Of a stretch of 37,179 bases of DNA, positions 1-7,449 are shown piece by piece. Source of the DNA: Roseburia_D sp964388945 (GTDB lineage Bacteria; Bacillota; Clostridia; Lachnospirales; Lachnospiraceae). A program made the translations under genes and the position numbers. The notes below the pieces were generated by a model. It ran no database searches. It had not been told where the DNA came from and was given only the letters and a program-made list of their open reading frames with translations. The stretch is taken from positions 1-37,179 of the forward strand of contig CAYMCM010000022.1 in assembly GCA_964388945.1 (NCBI GenBank). The letters are read 5' to 3'. Each line of letters opens with the position of its first letter. Position 1 is the stretch's first letter.

Positions 1-152
1 AGCTGATGCACGATTGCCGCAACGATCTCAAGATGTGCCAGTTCTTCTGTACCTATATCCGTCAGCAGACCGGAAACTTTGCGGTTCGGCATGGCGTATC
101 GCTGGGAAAGATAACGCATGGATGCACCCATCTCGCCATCCGGTCCTCCGTA
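1..152 (-). pseudogene. cotJC: CotJC-like spore coat manganese catalase, C-terminal part, interrupted at the prophage end
   Basis: The minus strand reads YGGPDGEMGASMRYLSQRYA, then a TDIGTEELAHLEI block, which is the ferritin-like core of CotJC, a spore coat protein of the manganese catalase family. The E-E-L-A-H-L-E stretch supplies metal-ligand residues. The frame runs off the left window edge. Upstream of the YGG codons similarity stops: the frame continues with unrelated residues to a stop near position 200 and has no start codon. The 5' part of the gene must therefore lie elsewhere, presumably beyond the far end of the prophage. Host gene, and the best evidence for the integration site. 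Family call confident; exact junction (about 150-160) inferred. Confidence 0.8.
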
Positions 153-240
153 CTTCTTTAAGTTATAACAACGTGACAGAAAATGTATGACTACATATTA
201 TAGATTCTACCCCCATTTTACTCTTATTATGGTTAAAATG

Positions 241-273
241 CAAAAACCGTGGCAGAGTATCCGCCACGGTTTG
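241..273 (-). terminator. Rho-independent terminator at the left prophage end
   Basis: Inverted repeat AACCGTGGC / GCCACGGTT with a 9-base loop. On the minus strand it is followed by a T-rich run, so it fits a terminator for leftward transcription, shielding cotJC from phage late transcription. Confidence 0.6.
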
Positions 274-295
274 TCCTATATAGGATTGGTTGTCA

Positions 296-418
296 TTATT
301 CCTTGCAGTCACAGAAAATACATCTACCAGCGTTTGTAATTCCAAATAATCTCAACGTCGAATTATAGTTCCCGCCTACGGAAGCTTTGCTGCAAATGAA
401 ATCCAGTATCCCATTCAT
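296..418 (-). CDS. Possible 40-residue Cys-containing small protein
   Basis: A short minus-strand frame (begins MNGILDFICSKASVGG, ends CIFCDCKE) lies between the lysis genes and the left end, with the 241-273 terminator directly downstream. It has four cysteines, three of them in the last nine residues. No convincing ribosome binding site is visible and I recognise no family. The rest of 153-586 is AT-rich and shows no other supportable gene. It may be chance; listed because of its position directly before a terminator. Confidence 0.2.
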   Translation of the reverse strand: MNGILDFICSKASVGGNYNSTLRLFGITNAGRCIFCDCKE

Positions 419-557
419 ATTTTCTATCTATTAACCATGAATATGTGCCAATATCTCCATTACTTTTGTTGAAATATTATCAAATACAGTAATAATTTGA
501 TTAACATCATTCATTGTTTAATTAATATAAATTTACGATTGATGGAGTTTTTTCTTT

Positions 558-590
558 ATATAGGGTGGTTTTCGCCACCCTATTTCTTAA
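558..590. terminator. Hairpin at the end of the late operon
   Basis: ATAGGGTGG / CCACCCTAT with a 6-base loop sits immediately after the endolysin stop codon on the minus strand. The stem is strong, but the T-rich flank is better on the plus strand, so it may be bidirectional or mainly an mRNA 3' end stabiliser. Confidence 0.55.
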
Positions 591-1294
591 TACACAAAAC
601 TCTTTACGCCCGTATCAGCGCATACCCACTCTTCTTTACTGGTCCCGGAGATATTCATCCAGATCTGACCTTTAGCGTCTCTGGTTGTTGCCTTATTGCA
701 CACCGCCCGGTTTCCGATCTTGCCGATGATCGTACCCTTTGTACTCGGCGTTGACCGGATGCGCAGGTTGTCCACATGGACAAAGTAAGCCTGTCCCGGA
801 TGATAGTTCGGCTGTACGTGTACCTCTGCTGCCTGCACAGCCGGCTTTTGCGACGTCGCAACAGGTGTGTTAAACAGCTTTACTTCTGCCGTCCTGCGAT
901 TGACCAGTCCCTGCAAGGTCTTTCCTGCCGCCTTGCAATACTTAGGCATTGCCGCCGCGATCTGAGCCGCGCTTCTGCCTGCGCATAATTTCTTCAAGTT
1001 GCCCTGCCCGCAGTTAAATGCGAAGCTGACCAGTGCCGCGATCTGGTTTTCATTAAGGCTCTCTGTGATCGGCACGTATGCCGGATCACTTACGTACTTT
1101 TCAAACTTTTCCAGATCCTGCCGCAGATATGCATCCGCCTGCACCTGTGTGATAACCTGTCCGCGATGTGCGCCGGATGTGTGGCCGTACCCGATCGTCC
1201 ACACTCCCGCCGCGCATTTGTAGGCTGTCAGACGACAGCCCTCGAAACGTTTGATAAGCGCAATACCCGCCTCATTTGTTTTTCTGTATGCCAT
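587..1294 (-). CDS. Endolysin: GH24-type muramidase with C-terminal SH3 domain
   Basis: Cleaves cell wall glycan strands at lysis. Residues 10-150 form a lysozyme-like domain with RFEG (Glu18 as the likely acid) and GVWTIGYGHT, typical of phage muramidases of Firmicutes. The segment between them is AYKCAAG, so the aspartate seen at this place in T4 lysozyme is not obvious. Residues about 168-235 look like a bacterial SH3 wall-binding domain (VDNLRIRSTPS...). The linker (PVATSQKP) is encoded by the iterated palindrome at 848-861. The start follows TGAGGA with good spacing and lies 2 bp after the holin gene, forming a holin-endolysin lysis cassette. 235 residues. Confidence 0.9.
   Translation of the reverse strand: MAYRKTNEAGIALIKRFEGCRLTAYKCAAGVWTIGYGHTSGAHRGQVITQVQADAYLRQDLEKFEKYVSDPAYVPITESLNENQIAALVSFAFNCGQGNLKKLCAGRSAAQIAAAMPKYCKAAGKTLQGLVNRRTAEVKLFNTPVATSQKPAVQAAEVHVQPNYHPGQAYFVHVDNLRIRSTPSTKGTIIGKIGNRAVCNKATTRDAKGQIWMNISGTSKEEWVCADTGVKSFVY
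848..861. repeat. Iterated palindrome TTGCGACGTCGCAA, copy 1
   Basis: Perfect 14-bp palindrome inside the endolysin linker, coding VATSQ on the minus strand. Identical copies lie at 24911 and 27801, and a one-base variant at 36735. Confidence 0.85.
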
Positions 1295-1296
1295 GA

Positions 1297-1755
1297 TTAT
1301 TCCTCACTTTCGTTGATCTCTGTTTTTGCATCAAGCAGTTTCTGCGTGATAGAAAGTCCGGCGATCAGAAACTCCGGCACTTTCACATTCATTTCCACAA
1401 GGTTCTCTAAAATACTGCGGATCTCGTTAATAAGGTATGTAGCAAGCGTGAACCATCCAAATAACTGAACAAACGACAAATTCACGCCAATGATTTCTCC
1501 CATATATGCAAAACTCATTGAAATAAAGAAAGCAATCCCGATAACGATCCAGTACCACACTTTTTTAAAGATTCCTTTTGCACCGACTGCGCTGGATTCA
1601 TTCTTGTTATAAAATTTCGCCTTGCAGTACCCGGTTGCATAGTCGATCATATTCAGGATCAGAAAGCCTGCAAACAGAAACCAGTATTTTCCGAATAATG
1701 CTGCTCCAATGGTTGCAATCAGTCCATAGATCATGTTGATTTTGTCAAATTTCAT
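1297..1755 (-). CDS. Phage holin (toxin secretion/phage lysis holin type)
   Basis: A 152-residue inner membrane protein with hydrophobic stretches at about residues 7-38, 70-88 and 92-112, matching the phage_holin_4 family. The N-terminal IYGLIATIGAALFG and the LNMIDYATGYCKAKF stretch are characteristic. It would form the membrane lesions that release or activate the endolysin encoded immediately downstream. The C-terminus is charged (KTEINESEE). Start follows AGAGAGG. Family call confident; lysis timing role is by family. Confidence 0.88.
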   Translation of the reverse strand: MKFDKINMIYGLIATIGAALFGKYWFLFAGFLILNMIDYATGYCKAKFYNKNESSAVGAKGIFKKVWYWIVIGIAFFISMSFAYMGEIIGVNLSFVQLFGWFTLATYLINEIRSILENLVEMNVKVPEFLIAGLSITQKLLDAKTEINESEE

Positions 1756-1789
1756 AGTATTTTCCTCTCTTTCTTCCTGATTGAAATAT

Positions 1790-1933
1790 TTAACAGTTTT
1801 CTTTTTCCTTTTCTCTGCCGGTGATCTCTGCGTAATCTTCCTCGGTCAGCCGCCCGATGCTGACAAGATATGCAAGTCTTTCTTTGCTCCAGTATTTCGG
1901 ATAATTCTTACGTGCCAATCCTTTTACGTCCAT
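1790..1933 (-). CDS. XkdX family small protein
   Basis: Small 47-residue protein beginning MDVKGLARKNYPKYWSKERL and continuing with YLVSIGRLTEEDYAEITG. This K-Y-W-S-x-E-R-L...V..G.LT.EDYxxITG pattern is the signature of the XkdX family, found between tail fibre and lysis genes of PBSX-like and other Firmicutes phages. Its function is unknown. The start at 1933 has a plausible AAAAAGG site upstream. Confidence 0.8.
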   Translation of the reverse strand: MDVKGLARKNYPKYWSKERLAYLVSIGRLTEEDYAEITGREKEKENC

Positions 1934-1958
1934 GTTCTTCACCTTTTTAACCTTTCTT

Positions 1959-2318
1959 TTATAACTCTACACCAGACACTGCTGCCAGATATTCCACGTC
2001 CGCTGCCGCCTGTTTTGCAATGTCCAACGCTGATTTTTTGTGCAGATACACCGTATAGTTGTATGTGCCGTCCACATTGGGTTTAATATTTACTTCATCC
2101 CCAAGAGACACATATCCGGTATACGCCTGTTCCCTTTTTTCATTAACAATTTTAATTACCGTGTCGTCCGGCAGTGCCTTAAAGATGGCAAGTGCATCAT
2201 CGATCTGCTTGTCTGTGCAAAAAGCAACCACGAGCACATCTTCACCGTTTAAGCTGCCTTTCTGCGCCCCAAGTCCTGCCGGATTCAATTCTGTTTCATT
2301 CACATACATTTTCAACAT
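1959..2318 (-). CDS. Phage protein of unknown function between fibre and XkdX genes
   Basis: 119-residue soluble protein beginning MLKMYVNETELNPAG. I do not recognise a family. It contains a compact alpha/beta pattern (VLVVAFCTDKQIDDALAIFK) and a Thr/Tyr-rich middle. Position between the tail fibre and XkdX suggests a tail or fibre accessory role. Start choice: GGAAGG lies about 10 bases before the ATG at 2318, whereas an upstream in-frame TTG at 2327 is only one base from it; the ATG is preferred. Confidence 0.65.
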   Translation of the reverse strand: MLKMYVNETELNPAGLGAQKGSLNGEDVLVVAFCTDKQIDDALAIFKALPDDTVIKIVNEKREQAYTGYVSLGDEVNIKPNVDGTYNYTVYLHKKSALDIAKQAAADVEYLAAVSGVEL

Positions 2319-2338
2319 AATAATCAACCCTTCCTTAT

Positions 2339-3703
2339 TTATTTTTCTAAAGCAGTAAATGACTGCTTAAGTTTTTCAATTTCTTTCTGCTGCAGTTGTG
2401 CAAGTGCGATCAGATACGGAATAAATGTAGTATAATCAACACCCGGCACACTTTCATTTCCTGCATCTCCAAGCAATTCGTTAAAATTGCTTTCATCCCA
2501 GTCATCCGGTATAACTACCGCTTCCGGGATGATATCCTGTACTTCGTCTACGATCATTCCGATCACATTTTTCTTATTCCCGCCAAATCCCGGACGATAG
2601 TCAAAGCTTCTGACAGGAACATCAAGAACTTTCCTTACTGTTTCATCAGACACTCCCGCAATGTTTTCTTTCGCATCCCGGTAAGAATCCGCCGCCAAGC
2701 CAGTGTAATGCAGCGTAGCGCATCTCAGATCCATATTGGCGTTTGCGGCAATATTTGTTATTTGCACAGAATTTTCGCTTTGCAGGTACAATGGATTAGA
2801 TGATGCTGCGCGCAGTATCCTTATATTGTTGATGAGATTATTATTCAGATCAATATTCCCGCTCATCGTCCCGCCGCTTAATGCTAACCGGGCATTTGCG
2901 CGCGCCTGCGCATCGGACTGGATATCCGAAAAATGCTTCCCGTCAACAGTGTCCGCATTTGTAGCGTTTGTGGCATTGGTGGCATATCCTACCCTCATAT
3001 CATTCCGCGGTACGCAATAAACCACTGCCGCTCCGCCGTTAAAGCCCAGAAAAAAGCCACTGTCATTTGTACTTTCTCCTGCTTGTACTGGCGTAGAGTT
3101 TTTAAAGTCCGTAAACCCATCCACTGTTCCGGCTGTTGCTGCATATTTCACTGACTTAGCACTGTCTGCCGTATTATCGCAATTGCCAAGCCCGACATTT
3201 GCTTTCGTTACGTTATGTGGATTATTCTTGCTATTGATGTGCGTAATCAATGCACTTACTGCCTTTGCAATCTTTCCGAAAAACGTCTTTCTGTCCTCTG
3301 TACCGGCCAGCTCCGCAAGATCTGCCTGCGCCGTAAAATCCGTTTTAAGGCTCATTTCCCCTGCCGCATCCACATTAATGTCATCACCGGCTTTTACGAT
3401 TCCTGCTTCCTCTGTCGTTGCCACATTTACAGCCGCACCGTGGATCGTTCCATCCTCATCCACTGTGATCGTATCACCGTCCGGTTTAACGATACCGGCA
3501 TCCTCCGTGGTTGCGACTGCCCCTCCGCCGCCAACTACACATTTCATCCAGTATTCCGTGTTTGTTGTCACCGTACCCGCCGGTACTGCTTTTTTGGCTA
3601 TGTACAATGTATTGTTATACGCCACCGCATCCAGCCGCTTATATTCCACCTCCGCATTCCAGTCGCCTTTCGGTACTATTGCCACTCTTCCTGCATTCGC
3701 CAT
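2339..3703 (-). CDS. Tail fibre/spike with C-terminal S74 intramolecular chaperone
   Basis: 454 residues. The N-terminal 60 residues (KGDWNAEVEYKRLDAVAYNN) resemble small carbohydrate-binding-type modules seen on phage fibres. Two related repeats (VATTEDAGIVKPDGD and VATTEEAGIVKAGDD) follow, then a low-complexity shaft rich in Asn/Ala. The last ~115 residues are a peptidase S74 trimerisation chaperone: DSYRDAKENI carries the Ser340/Lys345 dyad, and GMIVDEVQDIIPEAV is the following core. Such domains assemble trimeric fibres and then cleave themselves off. Likely the host-recognition fibre. The start abuts the upstream stop codon with the SD (GGGAGGTGG) inside the upstream gene. Confidence 0.82.
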   Translation of the reverse strand: MANAGRVAIVPKGDWNAEVEYKRLDAVAYNNTLYIAKKAVPAGTVTTNTEYWMKCVVGGGGAVATTEDAGIVKPDGDTITVDEDGTIHGAAVNVATTEEAGIVKAGDDINVDAAGEMSLKTDFTAQADLAELAGTEDRKTFFGKIAKAVSALITHINSKNNPHNVTKANVGLGNCDNTADSAKSVKYAATAGTVDGFTDFKNSTPVQAGESTNDSGFFLGFNGGAAVVYCVPRNDMRVGYATNATNATNADTVDGKHFSDIQSDAQARANARLALSGGTMSGNIDLNNNLINNIRILRAASSNPLYLQSENSVQITNIAANANMDLRCATLHYTGLAADSYRDAKENIAGVSDETVRKVLDVPVRSFDYRPGFGGNKKNVIGMIVDEVQDIIPEAVVIPDDWDESNFNELLGDAGNESVPGVDYTTFIPYLIALAQLQQKEIEKLKQSFTALEK

Positions 3704-4471
3704 TTAAGCCACCTCCCATATCAGATCTCCGTCATCGTTTACAGAAAAATTATTTGCTGTATTATCTGTATAGATCAGCTCGCCGTCATCGTTCAGACCG
3801 AACGTGGCAAGCCGTAACCTTTTTTCTATGTTCGCATTGTACTCCGCCGCTTTTTCGCAGTAATACTCTGCATTATCCTCGTCCTCTCCGGTTCTTGTCC
3901 CGGTACCGCCCACGGCATAGCTTTGCGCCGCTTTTGCACTCACATCCGCCGCAGACGAGGATTCCTGTGCCTTTGCGGCCTCAACCTTAATGTCCGCCAA
4001 ATAGTCCGGCCGTAAGTGCTTTTCTTCGATACTGCCCTCTTTCACAACAGCCTTGACTTTGCCATCAGACGTAAGTTCAAAAGCTACGGTGTCAGATTCC
4101 AGAAATTCATACTGCGTAATCAGGGCAGAAAGATCAGCGTACTGTTTCGTGCCGTCATCAAGCGTGATGATTAACTGCTGTGTCTGCGGATCGTAATCGA
4201 AGTTCACCGCCAGCTTTTCCAGCTTGGTGTCAATGACCGCCTTTGAACCGTTCATCTTTACGATGGTCAGCGTTCCATTGGATTCATCCCATAAGATTTC
4301 TTTCACCAGCTCATTCGCTTTCGATAGATCGACCTTCGACACATCCATAGCAATAACACGATTGTCGATTTCGTCCACCGCCGCATCCATTTTATTAAGG
4401 TTCTGTTCATTTATCGGAGTGTTAATACTTGGGTAATTTTCCCACACAATCCGGGCATACGCCTTATTCAT
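3704..4471 (-). CDS. Tail/baseplate-associated protein, fibre upstream partner
   Basis: 255 residues, beginning MNKAYARIVWENYPSINTP, followed by INEQNLNKMDAAVDEIDNRV. This N-terminal signature recurs in Firmicutes siphovirus genes between the tail-tip protein and the receptor-binding fibre. The middle has short beta-rich repeats (GTLTIVKMNGSKAVID; YDPQTQQLIITLDDGTKQYA), then an alanine-rich helical segment and a C-terminal paired motif (GLNDDGELIYTDN / SVNDDGDLIWEVA). Probably a fibre connector or upper baseplate protein. No enzymatic motif seen. Confidence 0.6.
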   Translation of the reverse strand: MNKAYARIVWENYPSINTPINEQNLNKMDAAVDEIDNRVIAMDVSKVDLSKANELVKEILWDESNGTLTIVKMNGSKAVIDTKLEKLAVNFDYDPQTQQLIITLDDGTKQYADLSALITQYEFLESDTVAFELTSDGKVKAVVKEGSIEEKHLRPDYLADIKVEAAKAQESSSAADVSAKAAQSYAVGGTGTRTGEDEDNAEYYCEKAAEYNANIEKRLRLATFGLNDDGELIYTDNTANNFSVNDDGDLIWEVA

Positions 4472-4481
4472 ACGATCACCC

Positions 4482-4679
4482 CTATTCTTCGTTTATGATC
4501 GACTGCGCATATGTCTCTACGAGAGTCAGCGCATGAAAGCACTCCTCATCCGTCACAACACGGTTGACCTTGACATTCTGGTTTGTCACCTTACCGTCAC
4601 TGTTCACCTCGTCGTAGGTGATTGCAAGCCGTCTCATGTTGCCATCATTCGCAAATGCGATACCTTTGATATTTTTCAT
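4482..4679 (-). CDS. Small conserved-looking phage protein in the tail module
   Basis: 65 residues (MKNIKGIAFANDGNMRRLAI...). Starts by overlapping the stop codon of the tail-tip gene by four bases, so it is translationally coupled to it. No recognised family, signal peptide or membrane segment. The context suggests a tail-tip accessory or assembly protein. Confidence 0.6.
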   Translation of the reverse strand: MKNIKGIAFANDGNMRRLAITYDEVNSDGKVTNQNVKVNRVVTDEECFHALTLVETYAQSIINEE

Positions 4680-7021
4680 GCTGCCACTTCCTCACTTTCC
4701 TTTTCTGTGTCATATAATAAAGTTTCAAGATATTGATACGCCGTCTCTGCGCTATCTTCGCTGCCAGCTTCAAGATCATCCAATAACTGATATGTCACAT
4801 CGGCTGCTGTTTCCCCGCGCACCGGATTTTCAAAAGTCTCAAGCCGGATCGTATCGTAATCTTTCTGCACTGCCTTGATCTCCCACCCGAACGCAAGCCC
4901 CGGTGTACCGCAGACCACAAAATAACACGGTGCCCGCTCCTTGACATAGGCACTTCCCTCACCATACGCCTGCAAAAACACCTGGTAGATAACATCTGCA
5001 TCTATGGTTTCTGCAAAGACATCATCCAGATAGATCATACACATTCCTGTATCATCCATTCTTCCCTCACCAATGTCACCAAACATCGGTGCAGACATTT
5101 CATAGCAGTATTGCAAGCGTTCCAGGTAATTCTCGGTCGGCACAATCCTATTTTTCGCGCCATACACCTGCATAGATCCGGCCGCAATGATCCCGCCGCT
5201 TGTATCAAGTCCTAAGTTGTTAAGGATTGCCTTATAACTGTCATCCCGTGCTTTTACACCCACCTCATTATGGCCAATGTAACCATAGTATGACGGTCCT
5301 TCTGCACGGCAGCCGCCGGCAGATATGTAAGTACCATAATTCGAATCGGCGTTCGTAGTTACAAACAACCGCGTCTCATCAGCCACGCTGTCACCGACCG
5401 CATGAAATACAGATCCATATATATTTGTACCTGTAATGTTGCAAGCATTGAGTGCGCTGCTGGTGATCGTGCCGGAAAAACTTGCGTTGCCATTCCCATC
5501 CAGGTTAAAACCCGTACTGTTCACAATCAGCCGGTTCGCCGTCAATGCAACCTTGTCCGGCTCCTGACTGATCTCCGATGATACACTGCCCTTGCTTACT
5601 TTAGTTTCGATCTTATCTGCAGTCTGGGTGATCCGGCTCGACATTGCTTCCTCTGCACCTTTGGCTCTGGTCACTTCTGCGGTGATGCTTTCTGCTGTCT
5701 GGGTGATCTTACTGGACAGCGTACCCTCTGCCTGCGCTGCTCGCTTAACCTCCATCGTAATAGATTCCGCATTCTGGGTGATCTGCGACTGCAGACCCTT
5801 TTCCACATCTGTGATCGTGGATTTGGTTTCTTCGATCGTGCGTTCAAGGACGTTGCTCTTGCCCTTAAGCTGCAATATGTCTTTATGTATCGAATTGGGA
5901 TTTTCCGTCCGGTATTCCTCTCCATCTGCGCTGATCGTGTCCCGCAGAGCCTGTATGCCTTTGAGCGTGCGCTTCAAAATGTACGTTTCAATCAACTCAT
6001 ACTTTGTATTAAAGCGCACCGCATCCCCGACTTCCAGACACGGATTTCCCTTGCAGTCAGCAGAATACGGTCGATATACGAGGTTTCTTATTTTCCCGAA
6101 TACATTATTTGCGATACCTCTTAATTCGTCCGAGCCTTTACCATACACGAGGAAATTTCCCTCGATGTTATAGCCATTGCTACCTGTTCCCACGATCACG
6201 CCGATGTCATTCTCTTTTTCACAGATCTGCAGCTTATCTATTGTTTTGACGAGATAATCCTCATACTGCGCTTTTATGTAAAAACTTTTGCCGATCGGGG
6301 TGCTCTTTGCGTCTCTCGGATACAGATCATCTGCCGGATACAGGTCGTTTCTTGGATACAAACCCTGCATCTCCTGTTCCAAAAAGACATAATGAAATTT
6401 TCCGTCACGCCCCATGTGTCCGAAACAGCCGTTGATCTCGCAGATGCATGACAGCACCGTTTTTCCGGACAGTGCTTCTCCGATCGTACTTCCGTCTGCA
6501 CTGCTGCCGGTGATCTCGATCGTCTTTTCCACGGTCATGTTGTCATTGACAAGGCTTATCGTTTCCTGTTCGATACCGAAATGCGAAAAAAACGCATACC
6601 GGAAAGCCTTTAAAGTCATTGGGAATGTAAGGGAACTGTACCACGCCGCCATATCAGCACCAAGAACATCGTACAGCGCATCATACGCCACCACATCCCG
6701 GCACGTCCGGTCAGCGGTCGGCTTGTCTGAATAGACCTTATACCGCCCGATCTGATACGGTGCATCCGCTCCCTTTGGAGTGATCTTGACCGTGATCCAC
6801 TTCCCTTTCATGGGAAGGAAGATATTTGACATCGTGAATTTTACGACAGACGCTTCACACGCTCCGAATTGCAATTCATCCTCGGAGCACAGGCTTTCAG
6901 TCAGTTCGAACTTATCCTCATGAAGCTCTGTATTCGTGATCTTTACCTTACCATCATCGGTCGCAATGATGATCTGCTTGTCAATACTGTCATCCAAAAA
7001 CATTTCTGATACATTCATCAT
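4676..7021 (-). CDS. Tail tip / tail-associated protein (Tal-like)
   Basis: 781 residues, the largest protein after the tape measure and in the Tal position after the distal tail gene. The N-terminal ~370 residues look like a gp27-like tail hub domain. Within it is a short tandem repeat LYPRNDLYPADDLYPRD. From about residue 390 a coiled-coil region carries three related units (SQITQNAESITMEV, SSKITQTAESITAEV, SSRITQTADKIETKV), as in J-like tail tip proteins. The C-terminus is beta-rich with a long acidic tail. Expected to close the tail tip and contact the host envelope. No peptidase motif is evident. SD GGAGG precedes two adjacent ATGs. Confidence 0.72.
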   Translation of the reverse strand: MMNVSEMFLDDSIDKQIIIATDDGKVKITNTELHEDKFELTESLCSEDELQFGACEASVVKFTMSNIFLPMKGKWITVKITPKGADAPYQIGRYKVYSDKPTADRTCRDVVAYDALYDVLGADMAAWYSSLTFPMTLKAFRYAFFSHFGIEQETISLVNDNMTVEKTIEITGSSADGSTIGEALSGKTVLSCICEINGCFGHMGRDGKFHYVFLEQEMQGLYPRNDLYPADDLYPRDAKSTPIGKSFYIKAQYEDYLVKTIDKLQICEKENDIGVIVGTGSNGYNIEGNFLVYGKGSDELRGIANNVFGKIRNLVYRPYSADCKGNPCLEVGDAVRFNTKYELIETYILKRTLKGIQALRDTISADGEEYRTENPNSIHKDILQLKGKSNVLERTIEETKSTITDVEKGLQSQITQNAESITMEVKRAAQAEGTLSSKITQTAESITAEVTRAKGAEEAMSSRITQTADKIETKVSKGSVSSEISQEPDKVALTANRLIVNSTGFNLDGNGNASFSGTITSSALNACNITGTNIYGSVFHAVGDSVADETRLFVTTNADSNYGTYISAGGCRAEGPSYYGYIGHNEVGVKARDDSYKAILNNLGLDTSGGIIAAGSMQVYGAKNRIVPTENYLERLQYCYEMSAPMFGDIGEGRMDDTGMCMIYLDDVFAETIDADVIYQVFLQAYGEGSAYVKERAPCYFVVCGTPGLAFGWEIKAVQKDYDTIRLETFENPVRGETAADVTYQLLDDLEAGSEDSAETAYQYLETLLYDTEKESEEVAA

Positions 7022-7434
7022 ACCGTACCTCCATAACCCACAAATGCAAGCCGAAACGATTCGTATTCTATCGTTGTTTCATCTGCATATCTGATCGTAT
7101 ACTCTATATCCGGAGCATAGCAGTACATTGATACATATCTCCCGATTTCCGGCATATAGACAGTTACCAATGCTTTCTTTTCAACGGCATTAATATATTG
7201 CCCACGGATGCTATCCATGAGCGGCCGCAGTGCATCTTCATCTATATCGGTTGGCGTTTCCCACTCAACTTTAATCGCAGCATTCTGCAAGGCTTCTCTG
7301 TGCAGGATTCCATTTGCATCCCTATAAGAATCCAGATCCTGTCCTTTTATGCCGCATTTATACTTTTTCGCTTCTATGTACCGGAAAGGAACGGTATAAT
7401 CGCCTACTTTTATCAAAAACCCACTGTATGCCAT
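7018..7434 (-). CDS. Distal tail protein candidate (DUF6711-like)
   Basis: 138 residues beginning MAYSGFLIKVGDYTVPFRYI and containing DSYRDANGILHREALQNAAIKVEWET, which resembles the DUF6711 family as I recall it. It lies between the tape measure and the tail-tip gene, exactly where siphoviruses encode the distal tail protein that joins tube to tip. Stop overlaps the next start (ATGATGA). Function inferred mainly from gene order. Confidence 0.62.
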   Translation of the reverse strand: MAYSGFLIKVGDYTVPFRYIEAKKYKCGIKGQDLDSYRDANGILHREALQNAAIKVEWETPTDIDEDALRPLMDSIRGQYINAVEKKALVTVYMPEIGRYVSMYCYAPDIEYTIRYADETTIEYESFRLAFVGYGGTV

Positions 7435-7449
7435 CTTTTCGCTCCTTTC

